Translations under genes and position numbers: made by a program
Shown here: piece after piece, positions 11,264-20,592 of the stretch
How the letters are laid out: every line of letters begins with the position of its first letter
How positions within the stretch are numbered: position 1 is the first letter of the stretch
Assembly: GCF_000321225.1 (NCBI RefSeq)
Contig: NW_004450566.1
Span: 2,760,393-2,824,392 of the forward strand
Reading direction: 5' to 3'
Origin: Odobenus rosmarus divergens
Taxonomy: Eukaryota; Chordata; Mammalia; Carnivora; Odobenidae
DNA length: 64,000 bases
Notes under the pieces: generated by a model
Told to the model about the DNA's origin: nothing
What the model saw: only the letters and a program-made list of their open reading frames with translations
Database searches by the model: none

Positions 11264-12308
11264 ACTGAGAGATAATTTAAATAGAATCCACTCTGAATTT
11301 CCACTGCTGTGTGGATTCTGTAGGAGTTGAACATGGTGCTCTAACCTGAGCTATTTGTTTATTCTTTTGAATTCTGCATCTCCTTGATCAGCTCAAAATG
11401 AGAATTTAGGACTACGGACTACACTACCCTATCCTTCCATAGTAAAGGGTGTGGTATTGAGGTTACAGTTTTAGGTGCTGAAAGGAGAAACATAGGGTAC
11501 AATGAAATAATATAACTTGTTAGTACTGTTAGGGTTTACGTGTAGGAGTAATACAGACATGAGAGACTGAATAATCTGAATAAACCTATACTGGGTGCAC
11601 CTGTTGTAAAAATCATCAACTTGATGTTTTCATGCTGAAAGTATCTGGGCTCTTAGTTCCTTAGGACCATTGGTCTTTTCTTTTCTCTTGTCAAAACATT
11701 TACTTAAATCCATTTCTACTCTAATTTGGATATTTCTGCCACTCTCCCCCCTTTTAAAAACAACCCTGTTGCTCTCTTTTGATAATAGAATTTTCTAATA
11801 CCCTGTCTTTGTATTTTACGTTACAGCTTCATTTCAAAACCCAAATCCTTAAAATTGGCATTGTTTAGCAAATTAACAATGACTTATACCATAGTAGATA
11901 CCTCCTTGTGCTTTCTATTTAATGTAACGATTTGGTCATTACATAAAAGGATATGTACCAATGATTCTAATAAATGAAACACCATTCTGAGTTCCCTTTT
12001 AAACAGAGAAAAGCCTATTAAAATTAATTCATTAACAAAAATCCCACAGTATTCAGCAAGGCAAATTCAAGTTGAATGATAACATTATCTCTCTTCCTCA
12101 GATGTTGCTATTTACATATTTAACATCCTGAACCACTGTGGAGATCTCAATACTATTTAAGCATCAGCATAAAGCAAGCATGGGAACCAGATACATCCGT
12201 CTATTGCTTTTGTATAACTGATTCCTTACCTCTTTTAACTTAGTCATCCAACTCCAAAATCTTCACTAGTTCCACGGAGATGATATTATTAAGGAATGTC
12301 AGCTTCTG
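11264..12308. other. Unique AT-rich non-coding DNA
   Basis: No exon, RNA gene or repeat was recognised in this interval. Confidence 0.55.
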
Positions 12309-12322
12309 GCGCCCTCTTGTGG
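12309..12322 (-). promoter_or_regulatory. Candidate CTCF-binding motif
   Basis: The minus strand reads CCACAAGAGGGCGC, which fits the CTCF core CCASYAGRKGGCRS at 13 of 14 positions; only the fifth base (A instead of C/T) departs. It lies in unique sequence and is preserved in an AT-rich, CpG-poor neighbourhood. Motif match alone does not prove occupancy. Confidence 0.5.
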
Positions 12323-12619
12323 AGAAATGTTCCTGGTGTTAGTCTTAATTGGCCGCTCAGTTGTAGTTTGTTCACGGAAGTCTGAAAGGATGAATCATTT
12401 TTCCATTTATTTATGCAACATGATTTGAATTACTGAAACAATGTGACTCACTTCTTGCTCAGTAATAGGACTGAGGAACTGAGATAAATTTCTATTAAAG
12501 CAAACAGGAGACATTAAAAATATTCTTGACAAAGCCATTAAAATTCCATTCCGATTTGTTAGATGGGATCTTTTTATTCTCACTTGCATTGATAATAATT
12601 AATTTTCAAAATACAATGG
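12323..12619. other. Unique AT-rich non-coding DNA
   Basis: Nothing recognised. A minus-strand frame at 12,407-12,589 has no resemblance to known proteins. Confidence 0.5.
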
Positions 12620-13690
12620 ACTAACTTGGCTAAAGGGGAGCCTTCGCTTCGGCATTTATCCTCTCAGATCTGGGGGCCAGGATCTACCAGTACTGTCAGG
12701 AAGTGTGTCCCTGCAGGATGGGTCATCAGACACAACCATGTAATTCATCCTAATGCCCATTCCTTCCCTGGTCTCTTCTACACAGGGGTCTCCTTTGGTC
12801 TGTCCTCCCCTGACATGTTAATTTTCTTTTCTGAGGTCCGAGCACTGAGCATGAGCCGGAGTCTGAGTGACGGTAGTGGGCTAGCCCAGCACTTGTATGA
12901 CCCAGAGCACACAAACTAGGAATGAAGTCGGCTTATAGCATGTGAATTATTTCTCTGATTCTGGTCATACCTGCCTCTGTGGAAACTCCAGCTGCCTCCG
13001 GGTAGTCCCCATCCCAGCTATTTCTGGGAGTTCCCTGAGTGCTCACACTTAGCTCCTCAACCACTATGTAGAAGCATTTACCTTTCTTCACACCAGACTG
13101 GGGATGTGCAGGCTGCCTGATGTTGCCTTTTAGTGTGGGTTGGAGGATGCTGGTGGCTGTGTGGCCATAAGGATGCTGCCTCTGTTATGTTGAGGCCAGC
13201 GCAGGTCCCCCAGGCATTGCTCAGTGGCTGGAAATGTGCACACTGCTGGTGTGCTAGAGCTTTAGTTATCCAGGGCTTCACTCTGCACTTTGATTTCTCG
13301 GATCTGTACTGGCTTTATCTCCAAGTGGGGAAAATGCCTTCCTACCCTTGTTTGACTGTCTTTCAAAAATTCCACAGCAGGACTGATGTGGGTACGCAGT
13401 ATTTCTCAGACCTCGAAGCAGGCAGCTCTCCCGAATTTCTGTTAATGCCTGGCCCGGGAGAGAGTGCAGACGGCGGCCTGGGACGAAGAGGGGAAGTGGT
13501 AGGACACCATGAGGCACACTCGCCTGATAGCCCTCCTCCCATTCTTTACTCTGGACATTTTTATTAGAAGAAACCATGAGTTTCACTTCTCTTTCTTTGC
13601 CTAAAGGCTCCCCTGCTCCCAGATTCTTTGTGGCTCTGATTCATCTGTTAGCCAGAAATGCTCAGACATGTCTGAGTCTCGGAAGAATGT
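12620..13690. other. GC-richer unique block with several CpGs
   Basis: The composition shifts to higher GC with scattered CpGs, notably around 13,440-13,500 (CCCGGGAGAGAG, ACGGCGGCCTGG). A 144-codon plus-strand frame (13,133-13,567) overlaps minus-strand frames of 67 and 102 codons, the usual picture of chance frames in GC-rich DNA. No domain, splice structure or repeat was recognised. It might be a distal regulatory element or an unclassified old repeat. Confidence 0.4.
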
Positions 13691-14064
13691 ACCTTAGGCT
13701 CCAGTGGGGTTCTCTGCATATTCATTAGCGGTGATAAAAGTGATAGTGGCTGGTGGTGCCAGGCTCCAGAAAAGAAACATCTTTAAATGGAAAACACGGG
13801 CCGTGCTTACGCTTCTAAAATATTCTAGCAGTTGTTCTTGAGGTGAGACTACTTTTCCGAAACTCTTGAGTATGGTTCCAAAAGTTCTTGGACATATCAT
13901 CACAGCATAATACTAAAAATGAGATGCTCTCGCATTATTCTGTTTTATAAAGTATTTCTACCTTGTCACGCTTTCAGCAAACTTTATACAAAATTATTGT
14001 AACCTTGTTGTTTGCAAATACTGAGGTTGCAAGAGATCGAATAGTCAATTCCCTAAATAAGTGA
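13691..14064. other. Unique non-coding DNA
   Basis: No recognised element. Confidence 0.5.
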
Positions 14065-14078
14065 GCAGGCATTTCTTA

Positions 14079-14270
14079 AAAGAGATTTTATTAATTTATT
14101 TATTTTAGAGAAAGTGCACACACACGTGCAGGGGGAGGGGCAGAGGAGGGGAGTGGCAGAAACCGCAGACTCCCCACTGAGCAGGGAGCTGGATCCCAGG
14201 ACCTTGGGATCATGACCTGAGCCGAAACCAAGAGCTGAAGGCTTAACCAACTGAGTCACCCAAGTTCCCC
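14079..14270 (-). mobile_element. Can-SINE, first of a serial pair
   Basis: Minus-strand copy with tail TTTTATTAATTTATTTATTT and head ending GAGTCACCCAAGTTCCCC. The flanks 'AGTGAGCAGGCATTT' (before) and 'AGTAGGAAGGCATTT' (after) form an imperfect target duplication. The right-hand copy was then reused as the target of the next SINE. Confidence 0.92.
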
Positions 14271-14290
14271 AGTAGGAAGGCATTTTTTTG

Positions 14291-14507
14291 TTTGTTTGTT
14301 TGTTTTTTTATTTTTTTTAAAGATTTTATTTATTTATTTGACAGAGAGAGACACAGCGAGATAGGGAACACAAGCAGGGGGAGTGGGAGAGGGAGAAGCA
14401 GGCTTCCCGCCGAGCAGGGAGCCCAATGCGGGGCTCGATCCCAGGACCCTGGGATCATGACCTGAGCCGAAGGCAGATGCTTAACGACTGAGCCACCCAG
14501 GCGCCCC
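14291..14507 (-). mobile_element. Can-SINE, second of a serial pair
   Basis: Minus-strand, well preserved copy: (TTTG)n and T-rich tail, ATTTTATTTATTTATTTGAC, 'GACACAGCGAGATAGGGAAC', and head ending GAGCCACCCAGGCGCCCC. Flanks GGAAGGCATTTTTTTG and AGAAGGCATTTTTTG show insertion into the 3' flank of the preceding SINE. It is less diverged than its neighbour. Confidence 0.95.
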
Positions 14508-14698
14508 AAGAAGGCATTTTTTGAAGGGAGATTAGGTTGACCAGCTAGAAATCTGCATAAAGACTTTCTTGTTTCTTCTATTTTTCCAGGTAATTATATC
14601 AAAACGGTCCTAGCGAAGCCTCATTTCTGCCTCTAGCATTTTGTGGCACAATAGCGCCAACCTCGCTCCTCTGGATATTTACAGTTAGGTAGGCATGA

Positions 14699-14945
14699 AG
14701 ACAGTATTGCTCAGTGGAGGCATCCTGCCTAGTTTTGAATTTAGGTGCCCTCACTTTCTAGCCTAATCACCCTGACAGTGACCTTGGCCTCCTTTTAAGC
14801 CTGCATTTCCTCAAAGCCTGTATTTCCTGATGTATGAAATGGGATTAATAATACTGCTAGTACCTACCTCCTAGGTTGCAAAACTTGGCTGAGATTATTA
14901 ATACAGGCTAGGACAGGGGAGGACATGCAGTAAAAGTATAATAAA
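14699..14945 (+). mobile_element. MIR SINE
   Basis: Block order fits MIR: 'ATCCTGCCTAGTTTTGAATT', 'GACAGTGACCTTGG', 'CCTGATGTATGAAATGGG', 'ATACTGCTAGTACCTACCTC' and 'CTGAGATTATTAATACAGG'. Confidence 0.75.
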
Positions 14946-15065
14946 CTTTTGTCCTTACGGAAAGAAAATATAAATTTTCTCACTAAGGTTTTGAATGCCA
15001 ATTATTCCTCAGTAAAGCTGTTTGTAAAAGTAAGAAAAAAAAATTTAAATGAAAATTGTCTTACT

Positions 15066-15077
15066 AAAATTAAATGC
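15066..15077 (+). repeat. Target-site duplication, left copy
   Basis: AAAATTAAATGC is repeated exactly at 15,280-15,291 on the other side of the SINE. Confidence 0.9.
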
Positions 15078-15279
15078 TGGGGCGCCTGGGTGGTTCAGTT
15101 GGTTAAGCGACTGCCTTCAGCTCAGGTCATGATCCTGGAGTCCCGGGATCGAGTCCCGCATCGGGCTCCCTGCTCAGCGGGGAGTCTGCTTCTCCCTCTG
15201 ACCCTCTTCCCTCTCGTGCTCTCTGTCTCTCATTCTCTCTCTCTCAAATAAATAAATAAAATCTTTAAAAAAAAATAAA
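15078..15279 (+). mobile_element. Can-SINE, plus strand
   Basis: Opens GGGGCGCCTGGGTGGTTCAG, with an A-box-like region and a 'GGTCATGATCCTGGAGTCCC' region, and ends AAATAAATAAAATCTTT plus an A tail. A perfect 12-bp target duplication bounds it. It belongs to the subtype with CCTGGAGTCCCGGGATCGAG. Confidence 0.96.
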
Positions 15280-15639
15280 AAAATTAAATGCCAAGCTTGA
15301 CTCCTGAAAAATCAGATTTTTTTTTAAAGGAAGATAAAATTCTGGGAAAGATGGAAGGGCTGTGTTTCCTGCAGCACTTTATGAAAGAAGGAGTGTCTGG
15401 GGACGACATGAATTAAGGTCATAAAGTGTCTTTGGTTAGGAATTTGAATCACCATCTACTTTGCTCTGTTTTATCTAGGCCAGCTCAATCTGAAAGGTAG
15501 TCACTAGCCACATGTGGCTATTAATCATTGAAATGTGGCTAATCTGAATTAAGATGTGTCAGTATATACCAGAGACTGTAGTTAATAATGCTGTATTGCA
15601 TATTTGAAAATTGCAAAGAGAGTAGATCTAAAAGTACAT

Positions 15640-15868
15640 GGGCGTCTGGGGGGCTCAGCTGATTAAGCGTCTAACTCTTGATTTCGGCTCAGGTCATGAT
15701 CTCAGGGTCCTGGGATTGAGCCCTGCCAGGGCTCCACCCTCATGGGGGAGTCTGCTGAAGATTCTCTTCCTCCCCCTCTGCCCCTGCTCCCCAAAGCGTG
15801 TGCTCTCTCTCTCTCTCGAAATATAATAAAAATATAAAAAATAAAAAATATAAAAGAAAAAAATTTTT
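15640..15868 (+). mobile_element. Can-SINE, plus strand, nested in an old LINE-1
   Basis: Opens GGGCGTCTGGGGGGCTCAGC and carries CTCAGGTCATGATCTCAGGG, a CT-rich segment with (CT)n, and an irregular AT-rich tail with repeated AAATATA units. It is a diverged copy of an older subtype (ACTCTTGATTTCGGCTC). No clear target duplication is visible. Confidence 0.9.
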
Positions 15869-15911
15869 TTGTAACCATGTGTGGCGATGGATCAAATTAT
15901 GTTGTACACTT

Positions 15912-15926
15912 GGAACTAATATAATG
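15912..15926 (+). repeat. Target-site duplication, left copy
   Basis: GGAACTAATATAATG flanks the minus-strand SINE and recurs as AGGACTAATATAATG at 16,124-16,138. Confidence 0.85.
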
Positions 15927-16123
15927 GTTTTTTTTTTAAAGATTTATTTATTTATCTTAGAGAGAGAGAACTAGTGAGTGCGAACAGGAGAACTGGCAGA
16001 GGAGTAGAATCTCCAGCAGACTCCCTGTTGAGTGTGGAGCCCAATGCGGGGCTTGAGGCAGGGCTTGACCTGAGCCAAAATCAAGAGCTGGACGCTTAAC
16101 TGACTGAGCCACCCAGGTGCCCC
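15927..16123 (-). mobile_element. Can-SINE nested in an old LINE-1
   Basis: Minus-strand copy between ACTAATATAATG duplications. The head ends GAGCCACCCAGGTGCCCC. The middle shows a local rearrangement (GGGGCTTGAGGCAGGGCTTG) and lacks the usual GATCATGACC block, a small internal deletion. Confidence 0.94.
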
Positions 16124-16300
16124 AGGACTAATATAATGTTCTATGCCAATTATACCTCAATTAAAAAAGATTTAGTATAAAAAGAATGTAAAGTAGTTTA
16201 TTTGATATTTAAAAATATTGATTACATGTTGAAATAATGTTTTGGATGTTTCTTAAAGGAAATGTATTATAAAAATTTATTTCACCTATTTCTTTTTACT

Positions 16301-16490
16301 TTTAAAGATTTTATTTATTTATTTGAGAGAGAGAGAATGAGAAATAGAGAGCACAAGAGGGAAGAGGGTCAGAGGGAGAAGCAGACTCCCTGCTGAGCAA
16401 GGAGCCCGACATGGGACTCGATCCCGGGACTCCAGGATCATGACCTGAGCCGAAGGCAGTTGCCCAACCAACTGAGCCACCCAGGCGCCC
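16301..16490 (-). mobile_element. Can-SINE
   Basis: Minus-strand copy splitting the right half of the DNA-transposon-like element. The head ends GAGCCACCCAGGCGCCC, and the diagnostic block is CCCGGGACTCCAGGATCATG. Flanks TCTTTTTACTTTTAAA and TCTCTTTACTCTTTAAA look like a diverged target duplication. Confidence 0.94.
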
Positions 16491-16657
16491 TCTCTTTACT
16501 CTTTAAAATGTGGCTGTTAGAAACTTTACAATTGTAGATTTGGCTTCACTTAGATTAGTATAGGACAGTGCTATGATCCAGATACATTTATGCCTTTTCT
16601 CGGTGACCCAAGGATATGCAGAAAGGGTACAATTTCTCAAAGAAATCATAGTGAAGC

Positions 16658-16671
16658 AGGTTATCTTTTTT
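16658..16671 (+). repeat. Shared target-site sequence, copy 1 of 3
   Basis: AGGTTATCTTTTTT occurs here, at 16,880 and (AGGTTATCTTTTT) at 17,091-17,103. The three copies bracket two consecutive minus-strand SINEs. Confidence 0.92.
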
Positions 16672-16879
16672 AAATTTTTATTTATTTATTTATTTTAAGG
16701 ATTTTATTTATTTATTTGAGAGAGAGAATGAGATAGAGAACATGAGAGGGGAGAGGGTCAGAGGGAGAAGTAGACTCCCTGCTGAGTAGGGAGCCCGATG
16801 TGGGACTTGATCCCGGGACTCCAGGATCATGACCTGAGCCGAAGGCAGTCACTTAACCAACTGAGCCACCCAGGCGCCC
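16672..16879 (-). mobile_element. Can-SINE, first of a serial pair
   Basis: Minus-strand copy with an extended TTTATTTATTTATTTA tail, the CCGGGACTCCAGGATCATG subtype block, and a head ending GAGCCACCCAGGCGCCC. Confidence 0.95.
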
Positions 16880-16892
16880 AGGTTATCTTTTT

Positions 16893-17089
16893 TTTTTTTT
16901 AAAGATTATTTATGTATTTATTTGACAGAGAGCAAGAGAGAGCATGAGCAGCGGGGAGGGTCAGAGGGAGAGGGAGTAGCAGACTCCCCTCTGAGCAGGG
17001 AGCCCGGTGTGGGGCTCTATCCCAGGACCCTGGGATCATGACCTGAGCTGAAGGCAGACGCTTAACAACTGAGCCACCCAGGCGTCCCA
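16893..17089 (-). mobile_element. Can-SINE, second of a serial pair
   Basis: Minus-strand copy of the other subtype (CCCAGGACCCTGGGATCATG), so it is not a segmental duplicate of its neighbour. It inserted at the same AGGTTATCTTTTT target and regenerated a third copy of it at 17,091. Confidence 0.95.
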
Positions 17090-17144
17090 CAGGTTATCTT
17101 TTTAATGTCAGACTATTCCCATTGCATCTGTAAAATTCAATACT

Positions 17145-17300
17145 TAAAGAGTGAATTCTGGCCTCAGATATTATGGCTACAAATCCTGACACCATCACTG
17201 AATATTTGTTTGATCCTGGACAAGTGTCTGATCCTCCTGAATCTGAGATAAGCACCCCCCCTGCCCTGCAAGAGGGGTGATGTTATTACCTGGATCTACA
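17145..17300 (+). mobile_element. MIR-like fragment
   Basis: 'TTCTGGCCTCAGATATTATG', 'ACAAATCCTGACACCATCAC', 'GATCCTGGACAAGTG' and 'ATCCTCCTGAATCTGAGAT' fit a decayed MIR core in order. Confidence 0.45.
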
Positions 17301-17639
17301 AACTCAGATGTGCAAGAAATTGACATTTATTTCTCCGTAACTGAAATGAATTTCTATTATGAATGCCCAATCCATCTTTTGCTGGAAGCAACCTGTCTTT
17401 TCAGAGTTCACATTCCTCATAAACAAAGTGTTTCCTGTGTGTTGTGCTTACGTCGGGGGTGGGGGTGGTGGTGGGGATGAGCATGTGATGCTGTGTGTCA
17501 TCGTCCTTCCCCACTGGCCTCAGCTGGTTGTCAAGCTTGCTGCTTCCTCCTCATCCCAGCAGCAAGTCTCTTTAGGTAGCCCCGTTCTCTCTTCCATGTC
17601 ATAACCCACTTTAGGGTTTATGGAAAACAGTCATCCAGT
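17301..17639. other. Unique non-coding DNA with a short G/GT-rich run
   Basis: A GGGGGTGGGGGTGGTGGTGG run lies at about 17,455-17,475. Frames crossing it encode glycine or tryptophan runs and are not genes. Confidence 0.5.
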
Positions 17640-17765
17640 TACAAAACCTACCTCATAGGTGCATGAAGAGGAATAAATAAGGTGATTCAAGTGAGGTGCT
17701 TAGCACAATGCCTGATACAAACTCAGCACCTAATAAAGGTAATTATTACCATTAATGTTGTTGAT
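17640..17765 (+). mobile_element. MIR SINE, 3' half
   Basis: 'CCTACCTCATAGGTGCATG', 'GGAATAAATAAGGTGATTC', 'GAGGTGCTTAGCACAATGCC' and 'CACCTAATAAAGGTAATTAT' are the MIR 3' blocks in order. Confidence 0.8.
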
Positions 17766-18059
17766 GCTGCCGGTCTTGTTCTCAGCCAGCGCACCTTGCG
17801 TTTCCAGAGCTCTAGTTGCAAGAAAAGAGGTTATCATTTCTTTTCCTCCTTTTCTCAGTAGTTGAGAGCGAGGAGAGAAACTGGATACCCTGGAGTGGAA
17901 ACAAAACAAAATGCTGGTCTCTAATTACTCTTTGATTCTGATCAAGAGATTAGCATCTAGGATTGGTGCTGGGAAGATGTGCGTGGGTGCATGGGTAGAG
18001 GGGAGATGGCTGCTAGATCTCTCAACATTGGGGGGTGCCATTTAATGATAGAAATAACA
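17766..18059. other. Unique non-coding DNA
   Basis: No recognised element. Confidence 0.45.
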
Positions 18060-18180
18060 ATGTCACAAATACTTATTAAGCATTTCTGAGAAGTCAATAA
18101 TGGCATGGAGGGTACAGAAGAAGTGCTGGTCATAGTCTATGCATGTGCAGAACTTACAACTGAATATATGCTGTAATGAA
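18060..18180 (-). mobile_element. L2-like fragment
   Basis: 'ACAAATACTTATTAAGCATT', a 'CATGGAGGGTACAGAAGAAG' block and 'CAGAACTTACAACTGAATA' resemble the complement of the L2 3' region. Diverged and tentative. Confidence 0.4.
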
Positions 18181-18460
18181 AATATATGTTGCATTTTGAA
18201 AATGAGAGATGACGCTGGATGGAAGACTGACTTTTTCTGCATGGTCTCATATGGCAGCCATACTTTGGCGGGAATGTCAAAGCTCAGGGTTAATACTAAT
18301 ACTTCAGAGAAAGAATCTCAATTTGTTAGTGCGCTTTGAGCTAATAGGGACTTGGAAACTTACTCTTTGCCAAATTCAAAAGAATCTAATGGGTAATCAG
18401 AATGTTGATGTATTAATGTACAGTGAGGGATATTCCTTTCAAGTTAGGAGAATGCTCATG

Positions 18461-18587
18461 TAAAATTTAATGACGGCTAATACCCACTAGAAGATAAAAT
18501 GAATACTTTTTTCAGCTTTCATTAATATTCATTTGTTAATGCATTCATTTTGTCATCTGGTGGGTATTAGCTGACACTAAAGTTTTA
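18461..18587 (+). repeat. Imperfect long inverted repeat (hairpin)
   Basis: The left arm 18,461-18,506 and right arm 18,541-18,587 are reverse complements over about 46 bp with roughly seven mismatches and one indel, around a 34-nt AT-rich loop. The best-paired core is CTAATACCCACTAG on the left against CTGGTGGGTATTAG on the right. Several mismatches are transitions that would be G-U wobbles in RNA. It may be a palindromic DNA-transposon remnant (MITE-like) or a hairpin precursor. The family is not recognised. Confidence 0.8.
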
Positions 18588-19751
18588 CCATAAATTAATA
18601 AAAGAATTCCTTTGGCATTGAAAATTTTACCCATTAATTACATTGTTTAATATGGAGATTGGGAAAAGACTTCCAATATTAAGATTTTAGTAGTTAAAAT
18701 ATCTCAGATCAGCATGTGGGAAACCAGTGTTTTGTAGGAGGATGGCTTGAAAAGCATAGCTACACATTTTGAATGCCTTATTATTTCGATGCTTCTCTTC
18801 TATGCACTCACATTTATTAAAAGGTTAAGACTTGACCTGGTCTTTGAATGAGGATTTAGATTTGGATTAAGGTAAAGAAATAGGTCATAGATGCTGGAGA
18901 GGGAATCAAGTGTAGGAGGAAGAAGTGCAGGCAGACCTTTACTATGATGCAGAGGGGAGTCAGCTGGAGCCTGGGAGGGGAGTGTGTAGTCTGGAGGCTG
19001 GATTTGATAGGCAATGTGACTTTACTGTGTTGTATGAAATTGCACGGTGGCATGGAGAGCATGATATTTGTTGGAAGTGACTTGAACTAAAAGGTTCATA
19101 AACCTCTTAACAAGAGCACTGGAATTTGGAGTGATAATTTCCACTTAGCAATTGGGTATTGCAAAGATGCTAAGTATGACGTGTCATCTAATAAAATTTT
19201 TAAAAAGTTTTTCTACCCCATGAACTGCATTTTCAAAATGTTGAACTTTTGGATCAGAAAGGAAGCTGATTTTGTGTTTAACTCCTGTCAGCACTTGTTA
19301 AAAGTCACTTTACAAGCAGTTCTTCAAAATACTGTTTAGAGAATCAGCCATCCTGAACTATGATGTGAACTATAAATGTGTCTGATTTTAAACCCCTTTG
19401 CCTCTCAAAGCTGTCTTTTTGATGATAATTTAATAGGCTCTTTGAGGCAAAAGGTAGGTAGCATATGTCACTAATACATCTAATGTAGAGTTATTATCAA
19501 ATCTTTTTGTTTCAATATTTCCTCCCCCATTCCCTCTAATCTCATTTAATAACATCAAATTGAGTTATAGAATGTTAGAACTGTAAGGGATGATCTTGGG
19601 TCACATGGCTGCGATCTTTTTCTTTTTTGAATTCTCTAAGGCATTGGAGGAAGTACAATTCAAAGTACTCTGTTTTTTCTAGGTAATTCCTAGGGATGGG
19701 GCCAACCACATAACCTAGCCAAAATATCAGCATTCTGCTCTGTATCTACTG
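18588..19751. other. Unique AT-rich non-coding DNA
   Basis: No repeats, exons or RNA genes were recognised. Confidence 0.55.
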
Positions 19752-19766
19752 CCAATATGTTTTTCT
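19752..19766 (+). repeat. Target-site duplication, left copy
   Basis: CCAATATGTTTTTCT repeats exactly at 19,961-19,975 across the SINE: a perfect 15-bp duplication. Confidence 0.95.
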
Positions 19767-19960
19767 TTTTTTTAAAGATTTTATTTATATCAGAGAGAGA
19801 GAGAGAGCATGAGAGAGAGAGAGAGAGCACTAGCAGGGGAGAGGGAGAAGCAGACTCCCCGCCGAGCAGAGAGCCTGATACAGGACTCGATCCCAGGATC
19901 CCGGGATCATGACCTGGGCCAAAGGCGGACACCCAACTGACTGAGCCAGCCAGGCATCCT
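19767..19960 (-). mobile_element. Can-SINE
   Basis: Minus-strand copy with a short tail, an expanded (GA)n stretch (GAGAGAGAGAGAGAGCATG and a second run) and a head ending GAGCCAGCCAGGCATCCT. A perfect 15-bp target duplication suggests a fairly recent insertion, despite head substitutions. Confidence 0.96.
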
Positions 19961-20161
19961 CCAATATGTTTTTCTGACACCGTGTGTATGTGAAGCAAAA
20001 CAAAATTTCTTTATCTGGTCTGTTTTTTGTTAATTTGGATTCTCAGTTTCATAAAATCTACCATTCCACAAATGAATAGACATGGCATCAGTACATTTTC
20101 ATGTCATGACTTAGGTAAATGTAGCAAGGCCAGTTCCCCATCTTCACTGTGTGATCATCGG

Positions 20162-20545
20162 GTGATGGTTAATTGGATATGTCTACTTGGCTGAGCCACA
20201 GTATCCCGATATTTGATCAAGCACTAGTCTAGATGTTGCCGTGAAGTTATTTTATGATGAGGTTAGCATGTAAGCTGGTGGATGTTTAGTAAAGCAGATT
20301 GCCCTCCCTAGGGTGGTGGGCCTCACCCCATCACGGCTGAAGGCCTTAAGAGAAAGAAGGCTGACTTCCTTGAGAAAGAGGGAATTTCTGCCTGTGGTGT
20401 CTTCAGACTTGAGCTGCAACTTCAACCCTTCCCTGGGTCTCATCTGCGGGCCTAGACTGGCACAAAGACAAAACCCTCCACGGTGTGTGAGCCAATTCCC
20501 TAAAATAATTTCTCTCTCTCTCTCTAGCGCTCTCTCTCTCTCTCT

Positions 20546-20592
<47 letters not shown>

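Larger units (their letters stand above)
15551..16160 (+). mobile_element. Old LINE-1 3' end, split by two SINEs
   Basis: Three pieces read in order: 15,551-15,639 (CTGTAGTTAATAATGCTGTA, AGAGAGTAGATCTAAAAG), 15,869-15,926 (TGTAACCATGTGTGGCGATG, ATTATGTTGTACACTTGG) and 16,124-16,160 (CCAATTATACCTCAATTAAA). This is the 3' UTR tail of an ancient L1M. Both SINEs inserted after it. Confidence 0.75.
15485..16590 (+). mobile_element. Old DNA-transposon-like element, broken by nested insertions
   Basis: The left part at 15,485-15,550 (GTCACTAGCCACATGTGGC, TTGAAATGTGGCTAATCTG) and right parts at about 16,160-16,300 (TAGTATAAAAAGAATGTAAA, GATTACATGTTGAAATAATG, TTCACCTATTTCTTTTTAC) and 16,491-16,590 (AATGTGGCTGTTAGAAAC, TAGGACAGTGCT) follow one mammalian family in order. 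In between lies an old L1 3' end, itself split by two SINEs; a further SINE splits the right part. The family name is uncertain. Confidence 0.6.

Noticed and set aside
13133..13567. 144-codon plus-strand open frame
   Set aside because: Minus-strand frames of 67 and 102 codons overlap it and the translation resembles nothing known. Chance frames are expected in GC-rich DNA.
15078..15150. tRNA-like A and B box regions
   Set aside because: They are the tRNA-derived heads of Can-SINEs and cannot fold as functional tRNAs; the same holds for all other copies.
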